This document shows, one piece after another, positions 36,617 to 45,926 of a stretch of 55,405 bases of DNA. The DNA lies in assembly GCA_025359985.1 (NCBI GenBank), contig JANYDB010000045.1:1-55405 (forward strand), read 5' to 3'. How positions within the stretch are numbered: the first letter of the stretch is position 1; each line of letters begins with the position of its first letter. A program made the position numbers and the translations under genes. This stretch comes from Burkholderiales bacterium. Its GTDB lineage: Bacteria > Pseudomonadota > Gammaproteobacteria > Burkholderiales > Usitatibacteraceae. The notes beneath the pieces were generated by a model that worked only from the letters and a program-made list of their open reading frames with translations, had not been told where the DNA came from and made no database searches.

Positions 36617-38503
36617 CTGTTCACTCATGCCACTCAAGCCGCTGATGCCACGCGTACCGCGTTTTCCCGTTCTTTCCGGTCTTACTATCAGGTTTCCGCA
36701 TGGCCGCTGTCATTAAAGCTGCTGTTAGGATTGTTACTGGTATCGCTGGCGCCATTGTTGATTGCGACCTATGCCATTACCTATCGCAGCACCGAAACGC
36801 TACGGCAAACCGAGCTTGAAAGCCTGCAGCAAATTGCGGCCAATATGGCGGGCCGTATTGGCCAGATCCTGACCGACTCGCGCCGCCTGGCCGCCTTTAT
36901 TGCGTCCGATACCAGCCTGCGCGAGCTGATCAATAAACCCGGTGCCGCCAATGCGGCGCGCGCCAAAGCCCGCATGCAGCAATTACTCGCCGCTAATCCC
37001 GATGTTGATCTGGCTATCGTTATGGATAAAAAGGGCGACGCGCTCATGGCCACTGAGCCTACCTCGGTCGGGCGCAACTATCGCTTTCGTGAATATTTTA
37101 TCTCGGCGATTCAGGGTCGCCCGTACACCTCCGGCATTATTGTTGGTACAGCAGTAGGCGGTTCAGGTGTTTATATTGCGCATCCGATTCAGGACACAGA
37201 AGGGTTGGTCACGGGCATTGTGATGGTGCGCCTGACGGCGACCGCGATCGCTGAAATCGTTGAGGATGAACGGCAGAATAAATCCCGCATCGGTTATTTG
37301 GTCGACCATGATGGTGTGGTGATCTACCACCCTGACCCGACGTGGGCACAACACAGTCTGTCAGCGCTGCCCCCGGAAACACAGAAACGTATTGTGGAGG
37401 ATCGACGGTTTGGGAAATCGACGATTGAAAGTCTTGAGTTGCCCGGGCTCGACAACGCCGTCACCAAAACCAAAAACGCCGGTGCTATCCGTTATATAGC
37501 CCCTGGCGGCATGGCCCAAGTCGCCGGTTTTTCACCCGTGCGGGTACATCCGTGGACGGTGGTAGTGGAAGCGGGAGAAACCGCCTTTACCGAGCCCATG
37601 CGTGCGCTGTTCTGGCGATCCGCAATGATCGTACTGGCGGTAGCGGCATTGTTCGCTCTGTTGGCATGGCGCTTCGCACTCAGTCTGACGCGACCGATTG
37701 GCGCACTGACCAAATCAGCTCACGCATTAAGCGACGGCAACTTTGCCAACGCCCATTGTGAAGTGGTTCGCGAGGATGAGATTGGTGTGCTCGCACGCAC
37801 CTTCAATCAAATGGCGATTACGCTGAAAGAGCGTGAGCATGAGCGCGATATTTTTGGCCGTCTGGTCTCACCTGAAGTACGCGACAAACTGATCAAAGGT
37901 GAGCTCAAGTTGGGCGGCGAACAACTGCGGGTGGCGGTGCTGTTTAGCGATATTCGCGGATTCACGCGCATATCGGAAATGGGTGGCGCACACGATGTGG
38001 TGTTCATGCTGAATGAATATCTGACCGCGATGGCCGAGGCTGTCAAACCATTCGGCGGCTATGTGAATAATTTTGTCGGCGACGCCATGATTGTAATCTT
38101 CGGCGCACCTACCGGCCAGGCCGATCTGGAATGGCGTGCTGTAACCGCCGCGTTTGCCATGCGCGAGCATCTGGCGCTACTCAATGAGCGACGGGTAGAG
38201 CGCGGTGATGCGCCGCTCGACAACGGTATCGGCATCGCTTCCGGACGCGTCATCGCCGGTCAAATGGGTTCACCGGATCGCTGCATTTATACTGTAATTG
38301 GGGATACGGTAAATATCGCGGCAAGGATCGAAGGGATGACACGCGATTTTGTCCAACACGCTATTCTCGTCAACGACACCGTGGCAAATGCGCTTGCAGC
38401 ACGGCCAGAAATTGCGGTTACATCATTGGGCCTGCAGGCGGTAAAAGGCCGACAGCAGGCAGTGGCGGTGTTTGCAGTGCATCCTGCTGCTGAGTCTTCT
38501 TAA
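36617..38503 (+). CDS. Membrane class III adenylate/guanylate cyclase (Cache-HAMP-cyclase)
   Basis: This cyclase has a first membrane helix at about residues 30-55, a periplasmic Cache-type sensor (to about residue 325), a second helix, a HAMP linker (ALSLTRPIGALTKSAHALSD) and a class III catalytic domain. Metal ligands Asp445 (VLFSDIRGFT) and Asp489 (NFVGDAMIV) and the catalytic Asn/Arg of DTVNIAARIE are present. The lysine that usually reads the adenine (KFIGD-type motif) is Asn485 here (VNNFVGD). No ATG or GTG lies in frame before the conserved part. CTG 36617 has AAGGGAG six bases upstream and preserves the whole first helix; TTG 36731 is the alternative and would cut it. The product is probably cAMP, but specificity is uncertain. 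Confidence 0.85.
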   Translation: MFTHATQAADATRTAFSRSFRSYYQVSAWPLSLKLLLGLLLVSLAPLLIATYAITYRSTETLRQTELESLQQIAANMAGRIGQILTDSRRLAAFIASDTSLRELINKPGAANAARAKARMQQLLAANPDVDLAIVMDKKGDALMATEPTSVGRNYRFREYFISAIQGRPYTSGIIVGTAVGGSGVYIAHPIQDTEGLVTGIVMVRLTATAIAEIVEDERQNKSRIGYLVDHDGVVIYHPDPTWAQHSLSALPPETQKRIVEDRRFGKSTIESLELPGLDNAVTKTKNAGAIRYIAPGGMAQVAGFSPVRVHPWTVVVEAGETAFTEPMRALFWRSAMIVLAVAALFALLAWRFALSLTRPIGALTKSAHALSDGNFANAHCEVVREDEIGVLARTFNQMAITLKEREHERDIFGRLVSPEVRDKLIKGELKLGGEQLRVAVLFSDIRGFTRISEMGGAHDVVFMLNEYLTAMAEAVKPFGGYVNNFVGDAMIVIFGAPTGQADLEWRAVTAAFAMREHLALLNERRVERGDAPLDNGIGIASGRVIAGQMGSPDRCIYTVIGDTVNIAARIEGMTRDFVQHAILVNDTVANALAARPEIAVTSLGLQAVKGRQQAVAVFAVHPAAESS

Positions 38504-38517
38504 TCTTCTGAGTCATG

Positions 38518-39330
38518 TTATTTTTTTATCACACCCATGGCATTCCTAACCATGCGCCAAACAATCACCGCGCTTGCTGCTGTGGCCAGCAGATGTTTGA
38601 GCGTATGGCCACTCACAAAGCCCAGCAGCGCAAGCACCGCATGATCGTTGACCTCAGCGACCTTGGCCAGCACATAGAGAAGAATCGCGAAGCCAAACGC
38701 TAAACGATCAGCTTTGGGTGCCGCGTATTGCGCTTGCCAAATCGGGATCAGCAGCAACGGCAAGCCTTGCAACAATAAATAGGGCCGCAAATCCCCTGCG
38801 CCCCTATGGCCTGTGATTTGCTCCGTGTAATACCACCACCCCACACTGGCCGCACCGAAGAGTGCCAATGAAAGTGTCACCATCATCGATTGCCGCCAAG
38901 TATCGTTGCATATTTGCGCATGCATGCCCGCCAGCAAACCCGCACAGGCCAACGCAATCGGCAAACGATCCCACACCAGCCGCGCATTATCGGGTGCCCA
39001 ATGGTAGAAGCCAGAACCGATGGCGGTCAGGATCAGTGCGCCCGCGAACAAAAAATAGCCAGGCCATGCAGAAGCCAGCTGGGGCTGATACCGTTGCCGC
39101 CAAAATATCGCGAAGCCCCAACCACCTACAAGCGCGAAGCCTAAATTGGATAACACATCAGCCGCATTTGGCATGCCCCAAAGCGCATGGTCATTGGCAA
39201 AATCATGGTAATGCGCAGGCTGATAAATCGGCCCATGCACCAGCATCGCAGCCGCAATCAGGACGGTCAGGAAGGTGGGAAGCCAGCGCGTTATAAATAC
39301 AAATTTTGATGCGGATTTAGGTTTCATCAT
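38518..39330 (-). CDS. Ceramidase-like membrane protein (CREST family)
   Basis: This 270-residue multi-spanning protein has about seven helices. NAADVLSNLGFALVG and GSGFYHWAPDNARLVWDRLP match the alkaline ceramidase/CREST group, in which Ser, His and Asp residues of such motifs bind zinc and act as amide hydrolase. A late HTLKHLLA supplies further His residues. Substrate is unknown in bacteria. ATG 39330 follows CCAGAGAAAA. It is convergent with the cyclase gene, 14 bases apart. Confidence 0.75.
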   Translation of the reverse strand: MMKPKSASKFVFITRWLPTFLTVLIAAAMLVHGPIYQPAHYHDFANDHALWGMPNAADVLSNLGFALVGGWGFAIFWRQRYQPQLASAWPGYFLFAGALILTAIGSGFYHWAPDNARLVWDRLPIALACAGLLAGMHAQICNDTWRQSMMVTLSLALFGAASVGWWYYTEQITGHRGAGDLRPYLLLQGLPLLLIPIWQAQYAAPKADRLAFGFAILLYVLAKVAEVNDHAVLALLGFVSGHTLKHLLATAASAVIVWRMVRNAMGVIKK

Positions 39331-39590
39331 TTTTTCTCTGGAAGTGCGATAACCCAATGATGTTGTAATAAGTTTTTTTAATGAAGCTTTTTGGCAAAAG
39401 TCTTATTTTTCATCAAAAACGTATCAATATTTAGTACGATTAAGCGACACAAAAATAACGTCGTGCCTCATCACCACTAATATTTTTAGTAACCACGTCC
39501 GTATTTATTAATTAAATTATCTAAAACAACCTCGGTGGGTACAATTCAGAAGCTGCTAGCCGTGAAGTTACTTCAACATAAAACCGCAGC

Positions 39591-39982
39591 TTGAAAAAAA
39601 TAACAGTGCGTCATTGCGCGTCATGTCAGCTCACCAATTCCAAGGGCCCCTGGTTTGTTACTACACCAGGCACAGTTTTTGTACACCGTGCGTATAGAGA
39701 TTAAAATGTTGAGTACAAAAAGAAGGCGTGCAGCCTGTTGCGCGCGAAATCAAAAGCTCAACTAAAGGAATGGCATTCGGTAATCTTAAATTTGGCGGCC
39801 TAATTGGTGCAGGCGTAGATATTGGAACTGGCGCTGCCTATGATTATCCGCAGGTGATTTCTATTCCTCTTGTTTGCGGCCCTAATGACGCATCGTCCGC
39901 AGATAAAGTAGCACAAACGGGAAAAGTAGATGAGCCCGCTGCCGTAGCTTCCACCGCATCTGCCGCGGACGTAAAAAAATAA
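39591..39982 (+). pseudogene. Decayed small envelope protein (PEGA-like lipoprotein family)
   Basis: The upstream frame reads CQLTNSKGPWFVTTPGTV and FVHRAYRD, then a TAA stop (39702-39704), then NVEYKK. The remainder lies one frame over: KEGVQPVAREIKSSTKGMAF, then GNLKFGGLIGAGVDIGTGAA and YDYPQVISI. The pieces line up with a family of small exported lipoprotein-like proteins (C-LTN..G.W.VTTPG.V.V.R, then GM.FGN...GG.IG.GVD..TGAAYDYP). One stop, one missing A in the run at 39717-39721 and loss of the signal peptide make it a pseudogene. Two sequencing errors could explain the stop and shift but not the missing N-terminus. Confidence 0.65.
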
Positions 39983-39991
39983 CCCGAAAGT

Positions 39992-40726
39992 CTAACGATC
40001 CTCGTACCAATAAGCACGCGTAAATTTTTCTACGCGCTGCTTATCGATCAGCATCCAGAACGCCACGCGTGGCATGCGCAGGAAATAATGCCAATCGCCG
40101 TGCTTGTCGAATTTTCGGGTAGAGGTGATGGCTTGTGCACCTTTGGCACGCGCAAAGTGTTGGCGACGGGTGCGACCCAGACGTTTTAAATCCATCAATA
40201 TTTTTATATCTTCCGCGTACAGCAGGCTTTCATCGTAGCCACCGATAGCTTCAAAATCAGCACGTCGGCAGAATATGACGCCTGCATCAAAGCCCATAAA
40301 ATAAGCGACTGGTAATGCGGCCAGCCAAGTCGCCCAGATTCCCAGTGACCAGCGATCAGGGTTTACGCCCGAAGCACCCACGATCACGCGTCCTGTTGCC
40401 AGTACATCATCAATCGCATTAAAGGTCTCGGCATGAATACGTGAATCAGCATCGATAAAACACACGATCTCGCCACGGGCAATGGCAGCACCTCCATTAC
40501 GGGCAGCGGCGATGGCACGCTTTTCCACTCGCACGACATGATAGCCGCGTTCAAACGCAACAGCGGCGGTAGCATCAGTTGATGCGTTATCGGCTACGAT
40601 CACTTCAATCGAATCACAACCGCGGCGATATTGATTGCGCGCCGCGTCAACCGTATCGAGCAAAGCAGGCAGCCACGCCGCTTCGTTATAGGCGGGGATG
40701 ATCAGCGAAAACAGCGGGGTATTCAA
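39992..40726 (-). CDS. Family 2 glycosyltransferase
   Basis: This 244-residue cytoplasmic GT-A enzyme opens with FSLIIPAYNEAAWLPALLDT, followed by VIVADNASTDATA, the DXD-like IDADSRIH (metal and nucleotide-sugar binding) and GGYDESLLYAEDIKILMDLK, the acceptor ED motif. A short hydrophobic stretch (WATWLAALPVAYFMGFDAGV) may touch the membrane. Acceptor and sugar cannot be told. It is a single gene, 67 bases from the dienelactone hydrolase gene. Confidence 0.9.
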   Translation of the reverse strand: MNTPLFSLIIPAYNEAAWLPALLDTVDAARNQYRRGCDSIEVIVADNASTDATAAVAFERGYHVVRVEKRAIAAARNGGAAIARGEIVCFIDADSRIHAETFNAIDDVLATGRVIVGASGVNPDRWSLGIWATWLAALPVAYFMGFDAGVIFCRRADFEAIGGYDESLLYAEDIKILMDLKRLGRTRRQHFARAKGAQAITSTRKFDKHGDWHYFLRMPRVAFWMLIDKQRVEKFTRAYWYEDR

Positions 40727-40792
40727 GGGGCTGATTTATTTTTGCACAGCATTATTTCACGCCGCATTTTGCACTGTACTTCGCACCCTATA

Positions 40793-41689
40793 TTACAATT
40801 TTGCACGCAGATTTTTATTGAAAAAATCCATGGTGCGAGCCCACGCCAGTTTGGCTGCAGCTTCGTCATAACGCGGCGTGGTATCGTTGTTAAAGCCGTG
40901 CTGGGTATTGGCGTAGGTAAACATTTCATATTTCACTTTGGCCGCTTTCAAGGCCGCCTCATAAGCTGGCCAGCCTGCGTTAATGCGTTCATCGCTGCCC
41001 GCGTATTGCACCAATATTGGGGCCTTAATTTTTGCTGCATCCTCGGCCTTCGGTGAGGCGCCATAAAACGGCACAGCACCACCCAGATCGGGCAATTGCG
41101 TCGCCAGAAAATTGGCAATGCCGCCGCCGTAGCAAAAACCGACCACGCCGATTTTGCCGGTGCAGGCTGACATTGCTTTCAGAAAGCCCACCGCCGCAAC
41201 AAAATCCATGCGTGCTTTTGCGGGGTCGAGTTTTGAAAATAACTCACGCGCTTTATCCTCGTCGCCGGGATAGCCACCGAGCGGCGTCAAGGCATCGGGT
41301 GCGAAGGCGATAAAATTATCCAGCGCCACGCGCCGCGCAATATCTTCAATATGCGGATTGAGGCCGCGGTTTTCATGCACCACCAGCACCGCCGGCAATT
41401 TGCCTTCGGTGTTGGCCGGCATCACCAGATAGCCGCGCATCTTGCCGCTGCCATCGGGCGATGCATAGTCGACAAATTTTGCGATGATGCGCGGATCGTC
41501 TTTTTTGATCTGCTGTGCTGCGGCAAAATTGGGGCTCAGCATTTCCAGCAGCATGCTGGCCGACACCCCGCCCACCGCATATTTAGTCGCGCTCGACAGA
41601 AAGCCGCGACGGTCAATAATACCGTGCACATACTGATCGAAAAGTTTCATCACTGCGGGATCAAAATCGTTAACCGTTTTGCGTGACAT
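40793..41689 (-). CDS. Dienelactone hydrolase family protein, Tat-type leader
   Basis: This 298-residue alpha/beta hydrolase has the catalytic triad Cys186 (GVVGFCYGGG), Asp233 (YAGSDERINAG) and His264 (NTQHGFNND). The N-terminus carries DRRGFLSSATKYAVGG, followed by SASMLLEMLSPNFAAA, a twin-arginine signal placed about 27 residues inside, as in other exported DLH proteins. ATG 41689 (MSRKTVNDF) is the plausible start. Relatives hydrolyse lactones and esters; the natural substrate is unknown. Confidence 0.9.
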   Translation of the reverse strand: MSRKTVNDFDPAVMKLFDQYVHGIIDRRGFLSSATKYAVGGVSASMLLEMLSPNFAAAQQIKKDDPRIIAKFVDYASPDGSGKMRGYLVMPANTEGKLPAVLVVHENRGLNPHIEDIARRVALDNFIAFAPDALTPLGGYPGDEDKARELFSKLDPAKARMDFVAAVGFLKAMSACTGKIGVVGFCYGGGIANFLATQLPDLGGAVPFYGASPKAEDAAKIKAPILVQYAGSDERINAGWPAYEAALKAAKVKYEMFTYANTQHGFNNDTTPRYDEAAAKLAWARTMDFFNKNLRAKL

Positions 41690-41848
41690 GGTGGACCTTC
41701 GGGAGTAGTTGGGGGAGCGTAGTTTGAGGAAATAATTAAACGAATTTAGCTGCTCATGAGTGTCGGCCAAAACTGCTGGATGTGCAAGTCTTGTGATCAA
41801 GCACCGATGGCATGTCGCTTCGCAACATGATCTGCCGGTCATTTTTAA

Positions 41849-43261
41849 TCAGCGTTTATTTTTAATCGCGTATCGATCAAGCGCTGTCAGGATCTGTTCT
41901 TCATAGCGGAACATGGATGAATATTTGCTCTTTACTGTTTCCGGATTAAAGCCCGGGCCGCCGGATAAAAAGATCATGCCGTCACGGGTTTTGGGATTAA
42001 ACACGATCGCAGAAGTCAGGCCCCACGCATCGCCGAAATGGCCGAAACCGGTAACGCCGCCCGCTTCAACCAGACGATCTCCTTTAAAGCAGCCGTGGCC
42101 TTGAGCGCTGCACTGCGCTTTATCAAGCTCCTGCATATCGCGGAAAATTTGCGTGCCCAATCCCCACGCCTGAAATTCACCTTTATAAGTGTCGCCATTA
42201 CTGCGGGCACCACTCTGGCGATTGTGCCGCCATTGCTCGGACAACATCAGCGCAACCGTTTTTTTGGCGAGGATTTGTTTACTGCCGTGTTTGCCGTGAT
42301 TCATCAGCATGAACATAATCTGCGCAAGACCTTCTGCGGATAATCGGCAGCTACCCTGCGGGCCAAACAACGTGCCGTTGGTGCCGATCACATAGTCGGA
42401 TAGTGCGCGCGGCTGCGGCGCTGTCTTGCTGTAATCATCCACCTGCGCCACCCACGGGCCGCTGGTGTTCCAGATTTCTTTGCCGTCGACTTCAGTGCGT
42501 TTGCGATATAGCGTTGCAATATCTGCAACTTCTGCGGCTGGAAAATCAGCGGGGTTAAATCCGCCATGTAATTGCATCGGCTCAAAAATCAGGCGCTGCA
42601 TCAACCGATCAAAGCGTTCGCCAGTGACCCGTTCCATGATGGTGCCGATCACGCCCCACGGAAAATTAGCGTACTCAAAATAGGTGCCGGGCTTGATATT
42701 TTTAGTCCACGCAGCACCCGTGCCATAAAGTTTGCCGTCGGGTACCAGCACGTCTTTTAAATCAACCCCGAGTTTGGCTTCCCAATAATAACCAGCGTCA
42801 TCGCGCAGTGATGAGCGGTGCGATAACAACATACGCAACGTAATAGGGGTGTCGGGAAATTCCGGATGACGCAGTTTGTAACCGAGATAGTCGCTGACAT
42901 CCTGATCCAGTTTTAATTTGCCCTCTTCCAACAGCTTCATCACCCCGAGAGTGGTAACGAGTTTTGAGATCGACGCAATGCGATAGAGCGTAGCGTTATT
43001 CGCCGGCTTGTTATTTGCCGCGTTCAATGGGTCAATGAAACGATTGCCAAATTGCTGGTGATAGACAATTTTTCCATGCCGTACTGCCACCACCGAAAGG
43101 CTCGCCAGCGGATGGGCAGGGTCATTTACAATCGAAGCAAGCTCAGTATCGAGCTTGGTATTGGATGAATCACTGGCTATGACCACACCTGCCGTCATGA
43201 ACGCAACAAAGCACAGGGCAACGGTACAAATACGGCTGATGTTAGTGATACGTGCATTCAT
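41849..43261 (-). CDS. Serine hydrolase, beta-lactamase/class C PBP family
   Basis: This 470-residue exported protein has GAGGA before ATG 43261 and a signal peptide ending AGVVIA. The serine beta-lactamase-like fold shows the SxxK motif Ser97-Ile-Ser-Lys100 (YRIASISKLVTTLG), the YxN motif in FEYANFPWG and the third motif region GGVTGFGHFGDAWG. Such proteins act as esterases, D-amino-acid peptidases or carboxypeptidases. True beta-lactamase activity is not implied. Confidence 0.88.
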   Translation of the reverse strand: MNARITNISRICTVALCFVAFMTAGVVIASDSSNTKLDTELASIVNDPAHPLASLSVVAVRHGKIVYHQQFGNRFIDPLNAANNKPANNATLYRIASISKLVTTLGVMKLLEEGKLKLDQDVSDYLGYKLRHPEFPDTPITLRMLLSHRSSLRDDAGYYWEAKLGVDLKDVLVPDGKLYGTGAAWTKNIKPGTYFEYANFPWGVIGTIMERVTGERFDRLMQRLIFEPMQLHGGFNPADFPAAEVADIATLYRKRTEVDGKEIWNTSGPWVAQVDDYSKTAPQPRALSDYVIGTNGTLFGPQGSCRLSAEGLAQIMFMLMNHGKHGSKQILAKKTVALMLSEQWRHNRQSGARSNGDTYKGEFQAWGLGTQIFRDMQELDKAQCSAQGHGCFKGDRLVEAGGVTGFGHFGDAWGLTSAIVFNPKTRDGMIFLSGGPGFNPETVKSKYSSMFRYEEQILTALDRYAIKNKR

Positions 43262-43470
43262 CTTATCCTCACGAAAACGCAATCGTCGTTAAAAACTAAA
43301 GGAACATCAAAAGCGCTCCAGCAAGCGAGCCCAGTCAGACAATCCAGGTTTTCGCATACCTTTGCAAGCAGTGCGAAAGGCACCAGATTTTGAGCGGGAC
43401 ATATTGATGCTGGATTGCCAACTTGACACTCGTAAAAGCCGCGCACTAGTCGTTTCTACATGTTAACAAA

Positions 43471-44811
43471 CTACTTTGCACTGGACAGCATTGATACCGG
43501 CTGTTCAATTGTCGCCATGACCTGATCGATTCTTGAGCCTTCGGTATCGACCACCACAAATTTAACTTCCTGCCAAATCACGCTGTCGGCTTTGCGCGGC
43601 CACTTCTTTAGCAGTGACATTAAAAATCCGCTGACCGTCTGATAGTTTTCTTCCATCGGCAAACTAGGCCAGCCGAATAATTCTTTGACATCGCCAATAT
43701 CGGCCATGCCGTCGATCAGCCAGGCACCTTCACGATCAGTCATTTTTACAATGCTCTTTTCGCGCGCTACTTCCTCAACAATGCGGCCCATGATCGCGGC
43801 CATCACATCATTCATGGTGAGCAGGCCGACGATCACGCCGTATTCATTGGCAACCAGCGCGATGTCTTCGCCCGCATTGCGAAATTGGTCAAGACCATCC
43901 AGCACGGTAATGGTGTCGGGCACCATTAAAATCGGCTTCATGCCCCACTCTTTTAAAGTGTCGCGATGCAGCCGCAGTGATTGATTATGAATGGCTTTGG
44001 CGAGCAGGTCGGCCGCATCAATATAGCCAATCGGGTGATCAATATCGCCACCGGTCACCACAAAACGCGCCTTGGGCTCTTCGGCCAGCACCGTCTTGAT
44101 GGTTTCTTCATCATCATCAACATCGATTGAGACAATATTTTGCCGCGGCGTCATCGCGCTGGTAATGGCTTTTTCGTTAAGGCTCAGCACGTTTTGAATC
44201 AGGTGATGTGCATCGCGATCTACTGCCCCGGCTTCAGCACCGGCGGCCACCATGGCATACACATCATCGGTGGTCACGGCAGCTTCACCTTGTGCGCGGA
44301 TATTGAAAAAAGTCAGAATGGCATCGACTAATTTTCCACACAGCCACAAAATCGGCGTAAACGGTTTCTGCAATGCGCGCAGCACGGGGGCCAGCGCACA
44401 GGCGATGCGTTCAGGTGCGTGAATGGCAATGCGTTTGGGCAGCAAATCACCGAACAATAAAAAAATTCCGGTAATCGCACCCACCGCGAGCGTGAACGAC
44501 AGCGTATCCCGAAGCCAACCATCGGCCATACCCCAGGCCGCAAACGCGTTGGCGATACGCGCATTAAACGCCGCCTCACCAAATACGCCCGCTAAAATAG
44601 CGACCACATTCAAACCGATTTGGACAATTCCTAAAAAACCGTTGGGATTATCTTTGAGAAACAGCACCACATCCGCGCCCGCCTGGCCGGCATCGCGCAA
44701 CTGCATCAGCTTGATCCGCTTGGCGCTGGCAATCGATAACTCTGACAATGCCAAAAACGCATTAAATGCGATCAGCAGCAACAGAATAAATACGGTATCG
44801 GTCAGCGACAT
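43471..44811 (-). CDS. CNNM/CorC-HlyC family membrane protein (DUF21-CBS)
   Basis: This 446-residue protein has an N-terminal DUF21 domain with four helices (LALSELSIASAKRIKLMQLR; LLFGDLLPKRIAI), paired CBS domains at about residues 205-330 (AMTPRQNIVSIDVDDDEE; ALVANEYGVIVGLLTMNDV) and a C-terminal CorC_HlyC domain ending near residue 435. The family is linked to magnesium or cobalt efflux and was once called hemolysin; that label should not be taken as function. It stands alone. Confidence 0.9.
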   Translation of the reverse strand: MSLTDTVFILLLLIAFNAFLALSELSIASAKRIKLMQLRDAGQAGADVVLFLKDNPNGFLGIVQIGLNVVAILAGVFGEAAFNARIANAFAAWGMADGWLRDTLSFTLAVGAITGIFLLFGDLLPKRIAIHAPERIACALAPVLRALQKPFTPILWLCGKLVDAILTFFNIRAQGEAAVTTDDVYAMVAAGAEAGAVDRDAHHLIQNVLSLNEKAITSAMTPRQNIVSIDVDDDEETIKTVLAEEPKARFVVTGGDIDHPIGYIDAADLLAKAIHNQSLRLHRDTLKEWGMKPILMVPDTITVLDGLDQFRNAGEDIALVANEYGVIVGLLTMNDVMAAIMGRIVEEVAREKSIVKMTDREGAWLIDGMADIGDVKELFGWPSLPMEENYQTVSGFLMSLLKKWPRKADSVIWQEVKFVVVDTEGSRIDQVMATIEQPVSMLSSAK

Positions 44812-45270
44812 GATCGCGCCGCTATTGAATTTGAAGCCCGGTAAGCAGTCAAGACATGACCAATGAGATGCGCATCGCGATGGCTAGGTGCCGGAGACGA
44901 CCGCGCGGAGATATGAGTTTTGATTGAATACATAAGTAGCACAACTGGTATGGCGTCTTGTGGCGAAACATCCGTAAATGAGAATCGGAAATGCTTCGAA
45001 AGGCGCGCCAATGCTCGTGATTTTAGGTTGGTTTATTGCGCTAGGCAGAATAGAGGGCTGGTTGGAATACCAATATAATACCAGCTAGCGTAGTTTTTCG
45101 TCTGCCTAAATATCGTGCATTGTCGAAATTAGCGATGTGTTTGTGCTTATTGCAGCACCTGCAATATTGGCAGGCAAAAACAGCGTGGCTAAACTCAAAT
45201 GGGCGCAAATTATTAAACCACTCAGTTGCGAGACAGCGACGCGGCAACCCGACCCATTTTCAGCCTCTGC
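44812..45270. other. Spacer with one long hairpin
   Basis: This 459-base region lies between the CorC gene start and the PAP2 gene end. The only structure I recognised is the hairpin at 45042-45108. No convincing open frame or tRNA was found. Confidence 0.5.
45042..45108. repeat. 67-base hairpin with nested inverted repeats
   Basis: TAGGCAGA (45042-45049) pairs with TCTGCCTA (45101-45108), and GCTGGT (45057-45062) pairs with ACCAGC (45080-45085) inside it. Its size equals the 66-bp repeat family, but the sequence does not align, so it is listed separately. It could end transcription of the PAP2 gene. Confidence 0.45.
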
Positions 45271-45828
45271 TCAGCGAAACCATTTTCCTAACGTGTTGGC
45301 ATGTACCCGTTCAACGCCGGGCGCAAGCCAGTTGCAGACCCAAGGTTGAAATGGTCGTGACACCGCTAGCGCAGCAGCGGCAACCAGGATTGAGCCGAGT
45401 ATGTCAAATGGAAAATGTACGCCCAGAAATATTCTGCCCCAACTGGTAAGCGTCGCCAGCAGGCCCGCGAGAAATCCTATGCGGCGCAGCGCAGGTTGCC
45501 AGCACAATCCGAATGCAAACGTCCACATCAGTGTGGCGTGGTCGCTGGGAAAGCTGTTGTCTGGATCGTGCAGAATAAGTGTGTGACCGATCGGCACCAT
45601 GAATGGGCGCGGATGGGGCAACAACATTCCAATGACCGCGTTGAGCGACAACGCCAGAAGACAAGCGATGCCAACCATGAGCAACCATTGACGCTCCGCA
45701 GAATTACTACGCATCCACGACCACAGCAGCACCGCTGCCAACAGCGCCACGCAATAGTTGCTGGCAAAAACAGCGAACGCGAAACTTAATCCCGAAAGAT
45801 CAGCAGGCGCATTAATGGCCAGAAACAA
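45271..45828 (-). CDS. PAP2-family membrane phosphatase
   Basis: This protein of about 185 residues has five or six helices and the three PAP2 motifs: PHPRPF (with the upstream Lys position not conserved), SFPSDHA and GRIFLGVHFPFD. Such enzymes hydrolyse undecaprenyl diphosphate or phosphatidate at the periplasmic face. The only usable start is TTG 45828, with no ribosome binding site; the same frame continues upstream as FEPTNRA, which looks like family sequence, until a stop at about 45867. The 5' end may therefore be damaged or use an unusual start. Confidence 0.82.
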   Translation of the reverse strand: MFLAINAPADLSGLSFAFAVFASNYCVALLAAVLLWSWMRSNSAERQWLLMVGIACLLALSLNAVIGMLLPHPRPFMVPIGHTLILHDPDNSFPSDHATLMWTFAFGLCWQPALRRIGFLAGLLATLTSWGRIFLGVHFPFDILGSILVAAAALAVSRPFQPWVCNWLAPGVERVHANTLGKWFR

Positions 45829-45926
45829 GGCCCGGTTAGTGGGCTCAAATAGGAAACGTATAAGCGTTTATAAAGTCAGATTGAGTCTGCACGATGACGT
45901 GGTTAAAAAGTGTCTAGCGATCGGCC

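Noticed and set aside
39728-39982. Intact 84-residue gene starting at GTG 39728
   Set aside because: The upstream sequence in another frame continues the same family, so this is the tail of a broken gene.
41849-43261. Antibiotic-resistance beta-lactamase
   Set aside because: Only the shared SxxK/YxN fold is seen; the protein is larger than class C enzymes and belongs to the broad serine hydrolase group.
43471-44811. Hemolysin function for the CorC/HlyC family protein
   Set aside because: The name is historical; DUF21-CBS-CorC proteins are ion-transport related and no toxin features are present.
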